From: an uncultured Bacteroides sp.
Lineage (GTDB): Bacteria; Bacteroidota; Bacteroidia; Bacteroidales; Bacteroidaceae
Direction of reading: 5' to 3'
Assembly (NCBI GenBank): GCA_947074205.1
Contig: CAMTOQ010000029.1
Location: 1-37,974, forward strand
Length of the DNA: 37,974 nucleotides
The notes beneath the pieces were generated by a model. It was not told the origin of the DNA, made no database searches, and saw only the letters and a program-made list of their open reading frames with translations. Made by a program: the position numbers and the translations under genes. Every line of letters starts with the position of its first letter. Positions within the stretch are counted from its first letter, which is position 1. Below, one piece after another: positions 27,969 through 36,514 of this stretch.

Positions 27969-28634
27969 ATGATTGCATCATGGATTCAACCACTAGTAGA
28001 CGCCGACCAATCGGTGTTCTTGTTCTTGAATAGTTTTCACAACACTTTTTGGGACTACTTTATGTACGTATATACCGGTAAACTGATTTGGGTACCGATG
28101 TATGCCACAATCTTATATGTACTGCTCCGCAACTACAACTGGAAGGTTAGCCTGATGTGTGTGGTGGCCATTGCGTTGACCATCACCTTTGCCGACCAAG
28201 TATGCGGCAGTCTGATACGCCCTATAGTGGAGCGCCCTCGCCCCGCCAATGACCTGAGTCCCATAGCCGATTTGGTACACATAGTCAATAACAGGCGCGG
28301 GGGTAGTTACGGTTTCCCGTCATGCCATGCTTCCAATTCATTTGGACTAGCTTTCTTCTTGGTCCTACTATTTCGTAAACATCCCTTAAGTTGGTTCATC
28401 TTGCTATGGGCGGCAATCAACTCGTATACACGCATCTATCTTGGATTGCACTACCCCGGCGATTTAATTGTTGGAGCTGTGGTAGGAGGCTGTGGCGCAT
28501 GGTTGATGTACACACTTTTAGGATTGGCTACAAAACAAAACTTCCGCCATGCTAAGCAGACGGAAGTCATTATCTATACAGGACTAATTACCGTATTGGG
28601 TATCCTGATTTATGCGGCAATACAGTCTATTTGA
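27969..28634 (+). CDS. lpxF: PAP2 phosphatase, probable lipid A 4'-phosphatase LpxF
   Basis: This encodes 221 residues and is an integral membrane PAP2-family phosphatase. The three motifs are present: Arg84-X6-Arg91-Pro92, PSCH with His120 (Cys119 replaces the usual Gly), and Arg155-X5-His161-X3-Asp165. Six hydrophobic segments fit the family. In Bacteroides thetaiotaomicron LpxF is a protein of this kind that removes the 4'-phosphate of lipid A in the periplasm and gives resistance to cationic antimicrobial peptides; the lipid A-related neighbours here fit the same role. It could instead be an undecaprenyl-diphosphate phosphatase. It is second in an operon with the phosphotransferase, and its last 8 bases overlap the end of the convergent epimerase gene. 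Confidence 0.75.
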   Translation: MIASWIQPLVDADQSVFLFLNSFHNTFWDYFMYVYTGKLIWVPMYATILYVLLRNYNWKVSLMCVVAIALTITFADQVCGSLIRPIVERPRPANDLSPIADLVHIVNNRRGGSYGFPSCHASNSFGLAFFLVLLFRKHPLSWFILLWAAINSYTRIYLGLHYPGDLIVGAVVGGCGAWLMYTLLGLATKQNFRHAKQTEVIIYTGLITVLGILIYAAIQSI

Positions 28635-29634
28635 AGTAATTGATATACCAATCGTAAAAACGGCGAATACCTTCGGCTACTGTGGTCGAAGGTTTATAGC
28701 CGAAATCTCTCTCTAAACGAGTTGTATCGGCATAGGTAATTGTTACGTCACCGGGCTGCATACCCACCTTTTCCATAATAGCCTCTTTGCCCGTTACATC
28801 TTCGATAGCACGAATAAACTCCATCAGTTGCACCGGTTTAGAGTTTCCTATATTGTAAATATAGAAAGGTACATCTGTCTGTGGCGCGTGAGGTATTACC
28901 TTCATCACCCCCGCTACTATATCATCGATATAAGTAAAGTCGCGCTTCATATCTCCATGATTGAAAACCTTGATCGGTTGATCGTTGAGTATGGCCTTCA
29001 TAAATAAGAAAGGCGCCATATCGGGACGTCCCCAAGGGCCATATACCGTAAAGAAGCGCAGACCTGTGGTTGGTATTTTATAAAGTTTGCTGTAGGCATG
29101 AGCCATCAATTCGTTCGATTTCTTAGTGGCGGCATACAGACTTACCGGAGAGTCGGTCTTGTCATCTTCTGAATAAGGCACCTTCTCGTTCATACCATAC
29201 ACACTGCTTGAGCTGGCATAGACAAGATGCTTAACAGGATGCTGACGACAACACTCTAGAATATTAAGGAAGCCCATCAAGTTAGATTGTCCATAGGCTA
29301 TAGGATTCTCTATTGAATAGCGAACACCTGCCTGACCAGCCAAATTGACTACCACATCAAATTTCTCTTGCGCAAAGAGTCGCTGCATCGCTTCATAGTC
29401 AACTAAATCGATCTGAATAAATCGACAAGCCTCATAAACTTTGCTTTGAACCATTTCACCGGGCATAATAACCGAAGAGTCGATGCCGAGTGTAGCTAGG
29501 CGGTCGTACTTCAGTTGCACATCATAATAATCGTTGATGTTGTCCATTCCCACAACATCATGACCTGCAGCCAAGAGCAAATCTGCCAAGCGGGAGCCTA
29601 TAAAGCCGGCCGCACCTGTAATCAATATTTTCAT
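28627..29634 (-). CDS. NAD-dependent epimerase, UDP-glucuronate 4-epimerase-like
   Basis: This encodes 335 residues of the extended short-chain dehydrogenase family. It has the NAD-binding GAAGFIG (residues 7-13), the catalytic serine region ASSSSVYG (about 140-147) and Tyr167-X3-Lys171. The N-terminal block GMDNINDYYDVQLKYDRLATLG is characteristic of UDP-glucuronate 4-epimerases (CapI/LspL type), which interconvert UDP-GlcA and UDP-GalA. It is the last gene of a four-gene minus-strand unit, 6 bases after the ArnT-like gene. This suggests it supplies the nucleotide sugar that the two glycosyltransferases use. Substrate specificity is inferred. Confidence 0.88.
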   Translation of the reverse strand: MKILITGAAGFIGSRLADLLLAAGHDVVGMDNINDYYDVQLKYDRLATLGIDSSVIMPGEMVQSKVYEACRFIQIDLVDYEAMQRLFAQEKFDVVVNLAGQAGVRYSIENPIAYGQSNLMGFLNILECCRQHPVKHLVYASSSSVYGMNEKVPYSEDDKTDSPVSLYAATKKSNELMAHAYSKLYKIPTTGLRFFTVYGPWGRPDMAPFLFMKAILNDQPIKVFNHGDMKRDFTYIDDIVAGVMKVIPHAPQTDVPFYIYNIGNSKPVQLMEFIRAIEDVTGKEAIMEKVGMQPGDVTITYADTTRLERDFGYKPSTTVAEGIRRFYDWYINYFK

Positions 29635-29640
29635 CTGCTA

Positions 29641-31197
29641 TCAGTCTAGAATGATAATAATATAATTGCCAACATTGTAGATTGGCTTATCTTTAAAGTA
29701 ATCTTGCAAAGCCTCGTTGTTGCGTATACGTCTATTTAGGGTCATCAACACGGCACCTTGGCACTTGCCTTCAAGAATTTCTGTTTCATCTACCACTTGC
29801 ACATCTGTGTCTAGAAACACATCCATACTATCGGAACGACGAATGCCATAAGTATAATAAGTGGTGATATCTTCCTTCTCTGCCAACTGTCTTGCCTCTT
29901 GACAAACAGCTTGAAAGCCTAGATCGCTATTAATGGATGGTAGTCCCCACCCTCCTACAAATACAGCAAACAACAAACCTATAGATAAAGTATTGATGGT
30001 ACCGGTAATGCTCTTATTCCAGTAAAGTTGCCACATAGCCAAAAGTCCGGAAATGGTCAACACAGAAGCTGCTGCATAGAACAACCAATGGCCATAACCT
30101 TCCAACGTTCCGGTAGCTACTAACGCTATGAACACGCCAATTGCAACAACATAAACCAACACTGGAAGAACTAGGGTTAGTGAAAGCAGAATACTCCATT
30201 TGAAACGTTTCAGCATCATCACTGCCAGGAATACAAAGAAAGGAAATGCAGGAGCTAGATAAACAGCAATCTTTGAGCTGATGCACGACAACATCACAAA
30301 CGTAGTGGCAGCCACAACAAAGAAGAACTGTTCAAGATCTGTATAATATACCTTACGGAAACCTGCCGCAAAGATGATTCCTGCTATAAACAGCGACCAA
30401 GGTGCTAGCGAATACCAGAAAGAGATAAAGTAGTAATAGAACGGTGCTTTGTGATGAAAGGAGTCTACTGCACGGTTTACTGTTTGATTGAAAAGTAGAT
30501 TATTGAGGTACTCTGTACCGCCCTCGGCATACACACAGGCAAACCAAACTACACATAATGCGAGCAATATTCCCCAAGTCTTCCAGCCCCAGTAGCGTGC
30601 CCAAGTATGGATACGGCCGGTAATCAGAAGAAAGACAGTAGTTGAAAGCAGTGGTACTAAAATTCCTATAGGTCCTTTAGAGAAGACAGCTAGGAATATG
30701 TATATCGGGAATAGCCAAGTGTAAAGTTTGTTTTCTCTCGTAGACTTCAACATCTTGAAAAACACATAGAGCGAAAGAGTAATGAACATACACATCAGCA
30801 TATCCATACGAAGGGTAAGAGCCAATCCTACAAACAATCCGGAGGTTAGCAGCATCAACTTCGCCGATAATCGGAAATCATCGGGAAGATTCTGCATCGC
30901 CACCCAGCGATCCATCACGGTCACTATCACCAAAGCAGGAACAACGGAAAACAGGGCGATAAACCACATATAATGCTGTCCAAACATCAGCTTTCCTAAC
31001 ATCACTATCCAGATGTACAAGGGAGGTTTATCAGCATAAGGAATGCCTTGATTATAAAAAGTAAACAGATGCCCGTCGCTCAAAGCCTCATTGGCAATGC
31101 TGAGGTAGCGCAGCTCATTGTCGGGTGTAAAATCTCGAAAGATGATTACAGGAAGGACGGCAATGATAAAACCAATCCATATTAGACTATTTCTCAT
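29641..31197 (-). CDS. ArnT-like (GT83) lipid-linked sugar transferase
   Basis: This encodes 518 residues from ATG 31197. The frame is open to 31227, but the inner ATG overlaps the stop region of the preceding gene (positions 31187-31197) and starts with MRNSLIWIGFIIAVLPVII, a proper first membrane segment. About twelve transmembrane segments and the acidic first periplasmic loop (DFTPDNELRYLSIANEAL, Asp26 and Glu28) identify the PMT/ArnT superfamily. ArnT moves aminoarabinose, and its relatives other sugars, from undecaprenyl phosphate to lipid A. The neighbours provide the other parts of such a pathway. The sugar is not known. Confidence 0.88.
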   Translation of the reverse strand: MRNSLIWIGFIIAVLPVIIFRDFTPDNELRYLSIANEALSDGHLFTFYNQGIPYADKPPLYIWIVMLGKLMFGQHYMWFIALFSVVPALVIVTVMDRWVAMQNLPDDFRLSAKLMLLTSGLFVGLALTLRMDMLMCMFITLSLYVFFKMLKSTRENKLYTWLFPIYIFLAVFSKGPIGILVPLLSTTVFLLITGRIHTWARYWGWKTWGILLALCVVWFACVYAEGGTEYLNNLLFNQTVNRAVDSFHHKAPFYYYFISFWYSLAPWSLFIAGIIFAAGFRKVYYTDLEQFFFVVAATTFVMLSCISSKIAVYLAPAFPFFVFLAVMMLKRFKWSILLSLTLVLPVLVYVVAIGVFIALVATGTLEGYGHWLFYAAASVLTISGLLAMWQLYWNKSITGTINTLSIGLLFAVFVGGWGLPSINSDLGFQAVCQEARQLAEKEDITTYYTYGIRRSDSMDVFLDTDVQVVDETEILEGKCQGAVLMTLNRRIRNNEALQDYFKDKPIYNVGNYIIIILD

Positions 31198-31837
31198 GTC
31201 GGAGCGACTTAGCATGACGATATCCAATAATTAAGTTACGTGAATAAGCTAGGAAACCTACAGACTGACCCAATATCAAAACAGGATCGCGGCGTATGGC
31301 CCCATAAGCAATAATAATAGACGATCCCAACAAGCTAATAATCCAGAAGCCAGCGGGCAATAAGGACTCTTTGTGCTTTAGTGAATAAAGCCACTGATAG
31401 ATGAAGCGAAGTGTAAAGATGACTTGTCCGGCCGATCCAAATATCAACAACCACAAAGGAACTTTCTCGTTGCGGAAAAAGTCATCGACAAATGCAGAGT
31501 AGTTGTTTATTACAAACGCTAAAGCCACTAACGGAGTGAGTTCCAAAAGCAAACGCCCCAAAAGTGGAATTTTCTTCCATATTCCCTTTTCGTTGAGGTT
31601 CCAAAGATAGATATAATAGGAGATAAACTGACCTAAAACGATAGCAAAATCATCTCGAAGCCATCCGTAAATACAAAGTAGATAGGAGGCTGCTATACTC
31701 AATATCCAAAAGATAGAGGGAGAAACAACCTGCTTCGCGCGCTCTGACAAAATCCACTGAGATAGAATACGCCCTGAGAATAAGATTTGAGCTAAGAAAC
31801 CTATAGCTAGTATTAATGTGTATTCACCCACAATCAA
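31187..31837 (-). CDS. Membrane protein with two LAB_N domains
   Basis: This encodes 216 residues and is an internal duplication of the LAB_N domain (the short domain named after the N-terminus of some lipid A disaccharide synthases). Unit 1 is about residues 12-80 (GFLAQILFSGRILSQW ... VLGQFISYYIYLWNL); unit 2 is about 132-204 (GSAGQVIFTLRFIYQW ... ILGQSVGFLAYSRNL). Each contains three hydrophobic segments. The fold is related to small transporters, so a role in moving or holding a polyprenyl-linked sugar is possible. It overlaps its neighbours on both sides (4 bases with the GT2 gene, 11 with the ArnT-like gene), so it is translated with them. Confidence 0.85.
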   Translation of the reverse strand: MIVGEYTLILAIGFLAQILFSGRILSQWILSERAKQVVSPSIFWILSIAASYLLCIYGWLRDDFAIVLGQFISYYIYLWNLNEKGIWKKIPLLGRLLLELTPLVALAFVINNYSAFVDDFFRNEKVPLWLLIFGSAGQVIFTLRFIYQWLYSLKHKESLLPAGFWIISLLGSSIIIAYGAIRRDPVLILGQSVGFLAYSRNLIIGYRHAKSLRHEK

Positions 31838-32568
31838 TCTTCGATATTATGATTGGCAATAGCGTAATTGATATAGCGTTTCTTCATCCAGCGATAGGCG
31901 AAACAATCAATAAAAGGAGAAACCAAACGATTCCACAAATGATATTTAGATACACCAGCCACACGAGGGAAGTGACGCACAGGTATCTGCTTGATTTGCC
32001 CTTCTTGGAGCATTACCAAGGCCGGCATAAACCGATGCATACCGGTAAAGAATGGTATCTTCTGAGCACATGGAGTTTGTAATACTTTCAACGGACAACC
32101 TGTGTCTTGCACATTATCGCCCGTCATCATACGACGGAAGCCATTAGCAATCTTCGATTGCATTTTCTTGAAGGCAGAATCTTTGCGGTTGGCACGAATA
32201 CCCATCACCAACTCATATGTATCTATATCGGCCAACAATAGGTTAAAATCTTCCGGAGTAGTTTGGAGGTCAGCGTCCATATAACCCACAAAAGGTGATT
32301 GGGCTGTATCAATACCGGCCTTCATTGCAGCACTCAGCCCGGAATTTTTTGCTAAATCAATATAGAAGAAATCTTTGTTGCGTCCACATATTTCCTTGAT
32401 ACGCTCTAAGCTCTTATCCTTCGAACCATCGTTAACAAAAAGTACACAAGACGAGTAAAGTGCGGTTGGTAAATAGGTAGACAGGCGCTCTTCGAGCATA
32501 TATATATTGTCCTCTTCGTTGTAAACTGGGACTACTATAGTAAACTGATAGTTAGCAGTTTTATTCAT
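31834..32568 (-). CDS. GT2 polyprenyl-phosphate glycosyltransferase (ArnC/RgtE-like)
   Basis: This encodes 244 residues. It is a GT-A fold enzyme of family 2 with the nucleotide-sugar site VNDGS (Asp47) and the metal-binding Asp98-Ala-Asp100, followed by the DPM1-type block GCPLKVLQTPC and HRFMPALVMLQEG. It lacks the two C-terminal membrane segments of ArnC, so it is probably a peripheral enzyme of the inner face. It would transfer a sugar from a UDP-sugar to undecaprenyl phosphate, making the donor for the ArnT-like enzyme. It leads the four-gene unit; its stop overlaps the start of the LAB_N gene (ATGA). Confidence 0.9.
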   Translation of the reverse strand: MNKTANYQFTIVVPVYNEEDNIYMLEERLSTYLPTALYSSCVLFVNDGSKDKSLERIKEICGRNKDFFYIDLAKNSGLSAAMKAGIDTAQSPFVGYMDADLQTTPEDFNLLLADIDTYELVMGIRANRKDSAFKKMQSKIANGFRRMMTGDNVQDTGCPLKVLQTPCAQKIPFFTGMHRFMPALVMLQEGQIKQIPVRHFPRVAGVSKYHLWNRLVSPFIDCFAYRWMKKRYINYAIANHNIED

Positions 32569-32655
32569 TTAGCTATGTTTTAATGGGCAAATACTTCCTT
32601 AATCTAAAGAGCCGATATTCATTTTCTAACATTCGGCTACATATTAATGGAATTA

Positions 32656-32663
32656 CAAAAGTA
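32656..32663 (-). promoter_or_regulatory. Possible -7 element of the glycosyltransferase operon
   Basis: TACTTTTG on the minus strand fits TAnnTTTG, about 88 bases before the ATG at 32568. A hairpin (AGCCGA 32610-32615 with TCGGCT 32633-32638) would form near the 5' end of the transcript. The 357-base gap 32569-32925 otherwise only contains the iorA -7 element. Confidence 0.35.
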
Positions 32664-32881
32664 AAAACTATTTTTCACTTTACACTAAACAATGGCCATG
32701 TTTTAAACTCGACCCTATATCATTGGCATCTTTAAGAAAGCCACACTCATCAAGAATCAGATCTTATTAAGTAGCGAAAAAGAGTATAAAGACTAAATAT
32801 GTTACAAACCAAGAAATAGAGAACGTACTTAACGAACGAAAGATTTTTAAGCAAAAAATAAGGTAAATTGCTTATAAAATG

Positions 32882-32889
32882 TATCTTTG
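32882..32889 (+). promoter_or_regulatory. Probable -7 element of iorAB
   Basis: TATCTTTG fits TAnnTTTG and lies 36 bases before the ATG at 32926. No TTTG is present at the expected -33 position. Confidence 0.5.
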
Positions 32890-32925
32890 TCAACCAATTT
32901 ATAACCTGAGTTAAATACATTTTTT

Positions 32926-34518
32926 ATGAGCAAGCAACTTTTACTGGGTGATGAAGCCATCGCTCAAGGTGCACTTGACGCTGGGCTATCGGGCGTTTAT
33001 GCCTATCCGGGAACCCCTTCTACAGAAATCACAGAATACATTCAGACAAGTACTGAAGTTAAAGAGCGAAATATCCACAGCCGATGGGCTACCAATGAGA
33101 AGACAGCTATGGAAGCTGCACTCGGTATGTCGTTTGTCGGCAAACGTGCTTTAGTGTGTATGAAACATGTCGGTATGAATGTTGCTGCCGATTGTTTTAT
33201 TAATGCTGGGGTAACAGGTGTCAATGGTGGATTGATTGTACTAGCCGCCGACGACCCAAGTATGCACTCATCGCAGAATGAGCAAGATAGCCGATTCTAT
33301 GGAGATTTTGCATTGGTACCAATGCTTGAACCCAGCAATCAGCAAGAAGCTTACGATATGGTATATCATGGATTCAAATTCTCGGAAGAGACAGGCGAAC
33401 CTGTGCTGATGCGTATAGTGACACGCCTAGCTCACTCTCGCGCAGGGGTGGAAAGAGCTGAGGTACAACCTCAAAACCCGCTCTCTATGAGCGAAGATCC
33501 ACGCCAGTTTATCCTTTTACCGGGTAATGCACGCAAACGCTACCAAGCACTCGTGGATAAACAAGCACTATTTGTGAATGCTTCCGAAAATTCGGTTTAC
33601 AATAAATATATTGATGGCCCAAACAAAAAGATGGGTGTCGTGGCATGTGGAATCGGGTTCAACTACCTGATGGAGAACTATCCGGAAGGTAGCGAATTTC
33701 CTGTGCTGAAGATTGGTCAATATCCTCTTCCTAAAAAACAGTTAGAAGAGCTGGCACAAAGCTGCGATGAAATTCTAATATTGGAAGATGGACAACCATT
33801 TGTTGAAAAACAGCTTCGCGGCTATCTAAACAAGGGGCTACACATTAAAGGACGAATGGATGGGACTCTACCATATGCAGGTGAGCTGACTCCTGACTCA
33901 GTAGCTAAAGCCTTGGGTAAAGAGAATGTTTCTACATTCGAGACACCTAGCTTAGTGGCTATGCGCCCCCCTGCACTCTGCGAAGGGTGCGGCCATAGAG
34001 ATGTCTACTCTGCTTTGACGGAGGTGCTACGCAGCGAATACCCCGAACACAAGGTTTTCAGTGATATCGGTTGCTACACACTTGGTGCCAATGCCCCATT
34101 CAATGCGATTAATTCGTGTGTAGATATGGGTGCTTCTATCACTATGGCTAAAGGTGCTGCCGACGGTGGCCTTTACCCTGCTGTAGCTGTGATAGGCGAC
34201 TCTACTTTTACCCACTCGGGCATGACAGGACTTCTGGATTGCGTAAACGAGAAATCGAATGTAACCATTATCATTTCTGACAATGAAACAACTGCTATGA
34301 CGGGTGGACAAGATTCGGCAGGTACGGGTCGTATCGAAGCTATATGTGCCGGTATTGGTGTGGAGCCCGATCATATTCGTGTTGTAGTGCCACTCAAGAA
34401 GAATTACGAAGAGATGAAACAAATGTTGCGTGATGAACTCAACTATAAAGGAGTGTCTGTAGTGATTCCTAGAAGAGAGTGTATTCAAACCTTATCACGT
34501 AAAAAGAGAAAAAAATAA
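32926..34518 (+). CDS. iorA: Indolepyruvate:ferredoxin oxidoreductase, alpha subunit
   Basis: This encodes 530 residues. It is the thiamine-diphosphate subunit of the 2-oxoacid oxidoreductase that converts aryl pyruvates (indolepyruvate, phenylpyruvate) to aryl-acetyl-CoA with ferredoxin as electron carrier. Motifs: YAYPGTPSTEIT (N-terminal substrate and dimer region), CEGCGHRDVY (Cys352, Cys355) and the TPP region GDSTFTHSGMTG (Gly424-Asp425) with SDNETTAMTGG. Archaeal enzymes carry a C-terminal 4Fe-4S ferredoxin domain; here the protein ends shortly after the TPP domain (IQTLSRKKRKK), so the clusters are missing and a separate ferredoxin must act. It forms an operon with iorB (3-base gap). 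Confidence 0.94.
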   Translation: MSKQLLLGDEAIAQGALDAGLSGVYAYPGTPSTEITEYIQTSTEVKERNIHSRWATNEKTAMEAALGMSFVGKRALVCMKHVGMNVAADCFINAGVTGVNGGLIVLAADDPSMHSSQNEQDSRFYGDFALVPMLEPSNQQEAYDMVYHGFKFSEETGEPVLMRIVTRLAHSRAGVERAEVQPQNPLSMSEDPRQFILLPGNARKRYQALVDKQALFVNASENSVYNKYIDGPNKKMGVVACGIGFNYLMENYPEGSEFPVLKIGQYPLPKKQLEELAQSCDEILILEDGQPFVEKQLRGYLNKGLHIKGRMDGTLPYAGELTPDSVAKALGKENVSTFETPSLVAMRPPALCEGCGHRDVYSALTEVLRSEYPEHKVFSDIGCYTLGANAPFNAINSCVDMGASITMAKGAADGGLYPAVAVIGDSTFTHSGMTGLLDCVNEKSNVTIIISDNETTAMTGGQDSAGTGRIEAICAGIGVEPDHIRVVVPLKKNYEEMKQMLRDELNYKGVSVVIPRRECIQTLSRKKRKK

Positions 34519-34521
34519 GCT

Positions 34522-35103
34522 ATGAAGAAAGATATTATTTTGTCGGGCGTTGGCGGACAAGGAATTCTGTCCATCGCAACAGTTATTGGAAAGGCTGCCC
34601 TCAAAGCCAACTTGCACATGAAACAAGCTGAGGTTCACGGAATGAGTCAACGCGGTGGCGACGTTCAATCTAATCTACGTATTAGCGACAGCCCTATCGC
34701 GTCCGATTTAATACCGAAAGGAAAGTGCGACCTTATCATCTCACTGGAGCCAATGGAAGGACTACGCTACCTACCCTACTTAAGCAAAGAGGGTTGGTTG
34801 GTGACTAACGAAACTCCATTTATTAATATCCCTAACTATCCTGAAAAAGAGGAGATTCTAGCGGAAATTGATAAACTGCCAAACAAGGTGCTGATAAACG
34901 CAGACCAAATAGCGAAGGAAGTGGGTACAATTCGTGTGGCCAACATGGTGCTTCTTGGAGCTACTGTGCCATTTCTTGGTATCGACTACGAACTGATACA
35001 AGAAAGTATTCGCGACATCTTTGGCAAAAAAGGAGAAGAAATTGTAGAAATGAATCTTACTGCTCTAGCAGCAGGAAAAGCCATAGCTGAGAAGAAATGC
35101 TAA
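34522..35103 (+). CDS. iorB: Indolepyruvate:ferredoxin oxidoreductase, beta subunit
   Basis: This encodes 193 residues. It is the gamma-type catalytic partner of IorA, with the CoA/nucleotide-binding loop GVGGQGILSIATVIGKAAL (residues 8-26) and HGMSQRGGDVQSNLRIS, both standard for IorB. The length is normal. It begins 3 bases after iorA and a strong terminator follows, so the pair is one transcript. The cytoplasmic IorAB complex is oxygen-sensitive, which fits an anaerobe. Confidence 0.95.
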   Translation: MKKDIILSGVGGQGILSIATVIGKAALKANLHMKQAEVHGMSQRGGDVQSNLRISDSPIASDLIPKGKCDLIISLEPMEGLRYLPYLSKEGWLVTNETPFINIPNYPEKEEILAEIDKLPNKVLINADQIAKEVGTIRVANMVLLGATVPFLGIDYELIQESIRDIFGKKGEEIVEMNLTALAAGKAIAEKKC

Positions 35104-35125
35104 AACAGACTTTATACTAAACATA

Positions 35126-35166
35126 CGCCGGTACTCGCCCACTTGAGTTGAGTACTGGCGTTTTTT
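35126..35166 (+). terminator. Intrinsic terminator after iorB
   Basis: An 11-base stem (CGCCGGTACTC at 35126-35136 with GAGTACTGGCG at 35150-35160, one G-T pair) is followed by six T residues. The paaK gene starts 33 bases further on. Confidence 0.85.
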
Positions 35167-35198
35167 GTAGAAAAACATAACTTTAAAAAGATTGAACG

Positions 35199-36506
35199 AT
35201 GGAATCTAACTACTGGGAAGAACGAATAGAAACAATGGATAGATCTGAGTTGGAAAACCTACAATTGAACAGATTAAAAAAAACCATTGAAATAGCGAGC
35301 GGAGCGCCCTACTATAAAGAAGTATTCAAAAACAAAGGGATATCTAGCGACAGCATCAAAACTCTTGATGACTTCAAAAAAATACCATTCACGGTAAAAG
35401 CCGATATGCGCGAACACTATCCATTTGGATTAGTGGCCGGCGACATGAAGCACGAAGGTGTGCGTATTCACTCATCGAGCGGCACCACCGGAAATCCTAC
35501 TGTCATCGTGCACTCTCAACACGATTTGGACTCATGGGCCAATTTGGTGGCTCGCTGCCTCTATATGGTGGGCGTACGAAACACTGATGTATTTCAAAAT
35601 AGCTCCGGCTATGGAATGTTTACCGGTGGGCTAGGCTTCCAATATGGAGCTGAACGACTGGGTGCATTAACAGTACCTGCAGCTGCCGGTAATAGTAAAC
35701 GCCAAATCAAATTTATAGAAGATTTCCATACCACTGCCCTACATGCTATACCTAGTTACGCCATTCGCCTAGCCGAAGTGTTTCATGAGGAAGGCAGAGA
35801 TGCATCAAAGTCTAGTCTGAAAACGCTGATCATCGGGGCAGAACCTCACACCGACGAACAACGAAAAAAGATTGAAAAGCTGTTGGGAGTAAAAGCATAC
35901 AACTGCTTCGGCATGACAGAAATGAATGGTCCTGGTGTGGCTTTCGAATGTAAAGAGCAAAACGGGATGCACATTTGGGAGGATTGCTACTTAGTAGAAA
36001 TCATCAACCCCGAAACGGGAGAGCTACTTCCTGACGGAGAAATCGGTGAGTTGGTATTGACTACCCTCGATAGAGATATGATGCCACTTTTGCGCTATAG
36101 AACACGAGACCTAACTCGTATCATCCCTGGAAAATGCCCTTGCGGAAGAACACATAGAAGAATAGATCGTATTAAAGGGAGAAGTGACGATATGTTCATC
36201 ATCAAAGGGGTGAACATCTTCCCAATGCAGATCGAAAAGATATTAATGCAATTTGCAGAGCTAGGAAGCAATTATCTAATTACCCTTGAAACCAAAAACA
36301 ATCAAGATGAAATGGTTGTTGAAGTAGAATTGAATGATCTATCTACCGATAACTATATCGAGCTAGAGAAAGTTAGGAAAGAGATTACTAGACAATTGAA
36401 AGATGAAATACTAGTAACTCCCAAATTGAAGCTTGTAAAGAAGGGCTCTATCCCACAAGGTGAAGGCAAAGCCGTACGTGTGAAAGATCTTCGGGACAAT
36501 AAATAA
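35199..36506 (+). CDS. paaK: Phenylacetate-CoA ligase
   Basis: This encodes 435 residues and is an ANL-superfamily acid:CoA ligase. The P-loop [11 protein letters not shown] (residues 92-102), the adenylate motif [13 protein letters not shown] and the hinge-region block [20 protein letters not shown] are all present, and the length is standard for PaaK. It makes phenylacetyl-CoA (or indoleacetyl-CoA) from the acid and ATP. Next to iorAB this fits the known anaerobic route in which an arylacetate is activated and then reductively carboxylated to the aryl pyruvate, giving phenylalanine or tryptophan. The reverse direction, producing arylacetates from amino acids, is equally possible. Confidence 0.93.
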   Translation: MESNYWEERIETMDRSELENLQLNRLKKTIEIASGAPYYKEVFKNKGISSDSIKTLDDFKKIPFTVKADMREHYPFGLVAGDMKHEGVRIHSSSGTTGNPTVIVHSQHDLDSWANLVARCLYMVGVRNTDVFQNSSGYGMFTGGLGFQYGAERLGALTVPAAAGNSKRQIKFIEDFHTTALHAIPSYAIRLAEVFHEEGRDASKSSLKTLIIGAEPHTDEQRKKIEKLLGVKAYNCFGMTEMNGPGVAFECKEQNGMHIWEDCYLVEIINPETGELLPDGEIGELVLTTLDRDMMPLLRYRTRDLTRIIPGKCPCGRTHRRIDRIKGRSDDMFIIKGVNIFPMQIEKILMQFAELGSNYLITLETKNNQDEMVVEVELNDLSTDNYIELEKVRKEITRQLKDEILVTPKLKLVKKGSIPQGEGKAVRVKDLRDNK

Positions 36507-36514
36507 AAGAAAGA

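Noticed and set aside
34027..34488. 153-residue open frame antisense to iorA
   Set aside because: It covers the conserved TPP region of iorA on the opposite strand and shows no domain or ribosome-binding site of its own.
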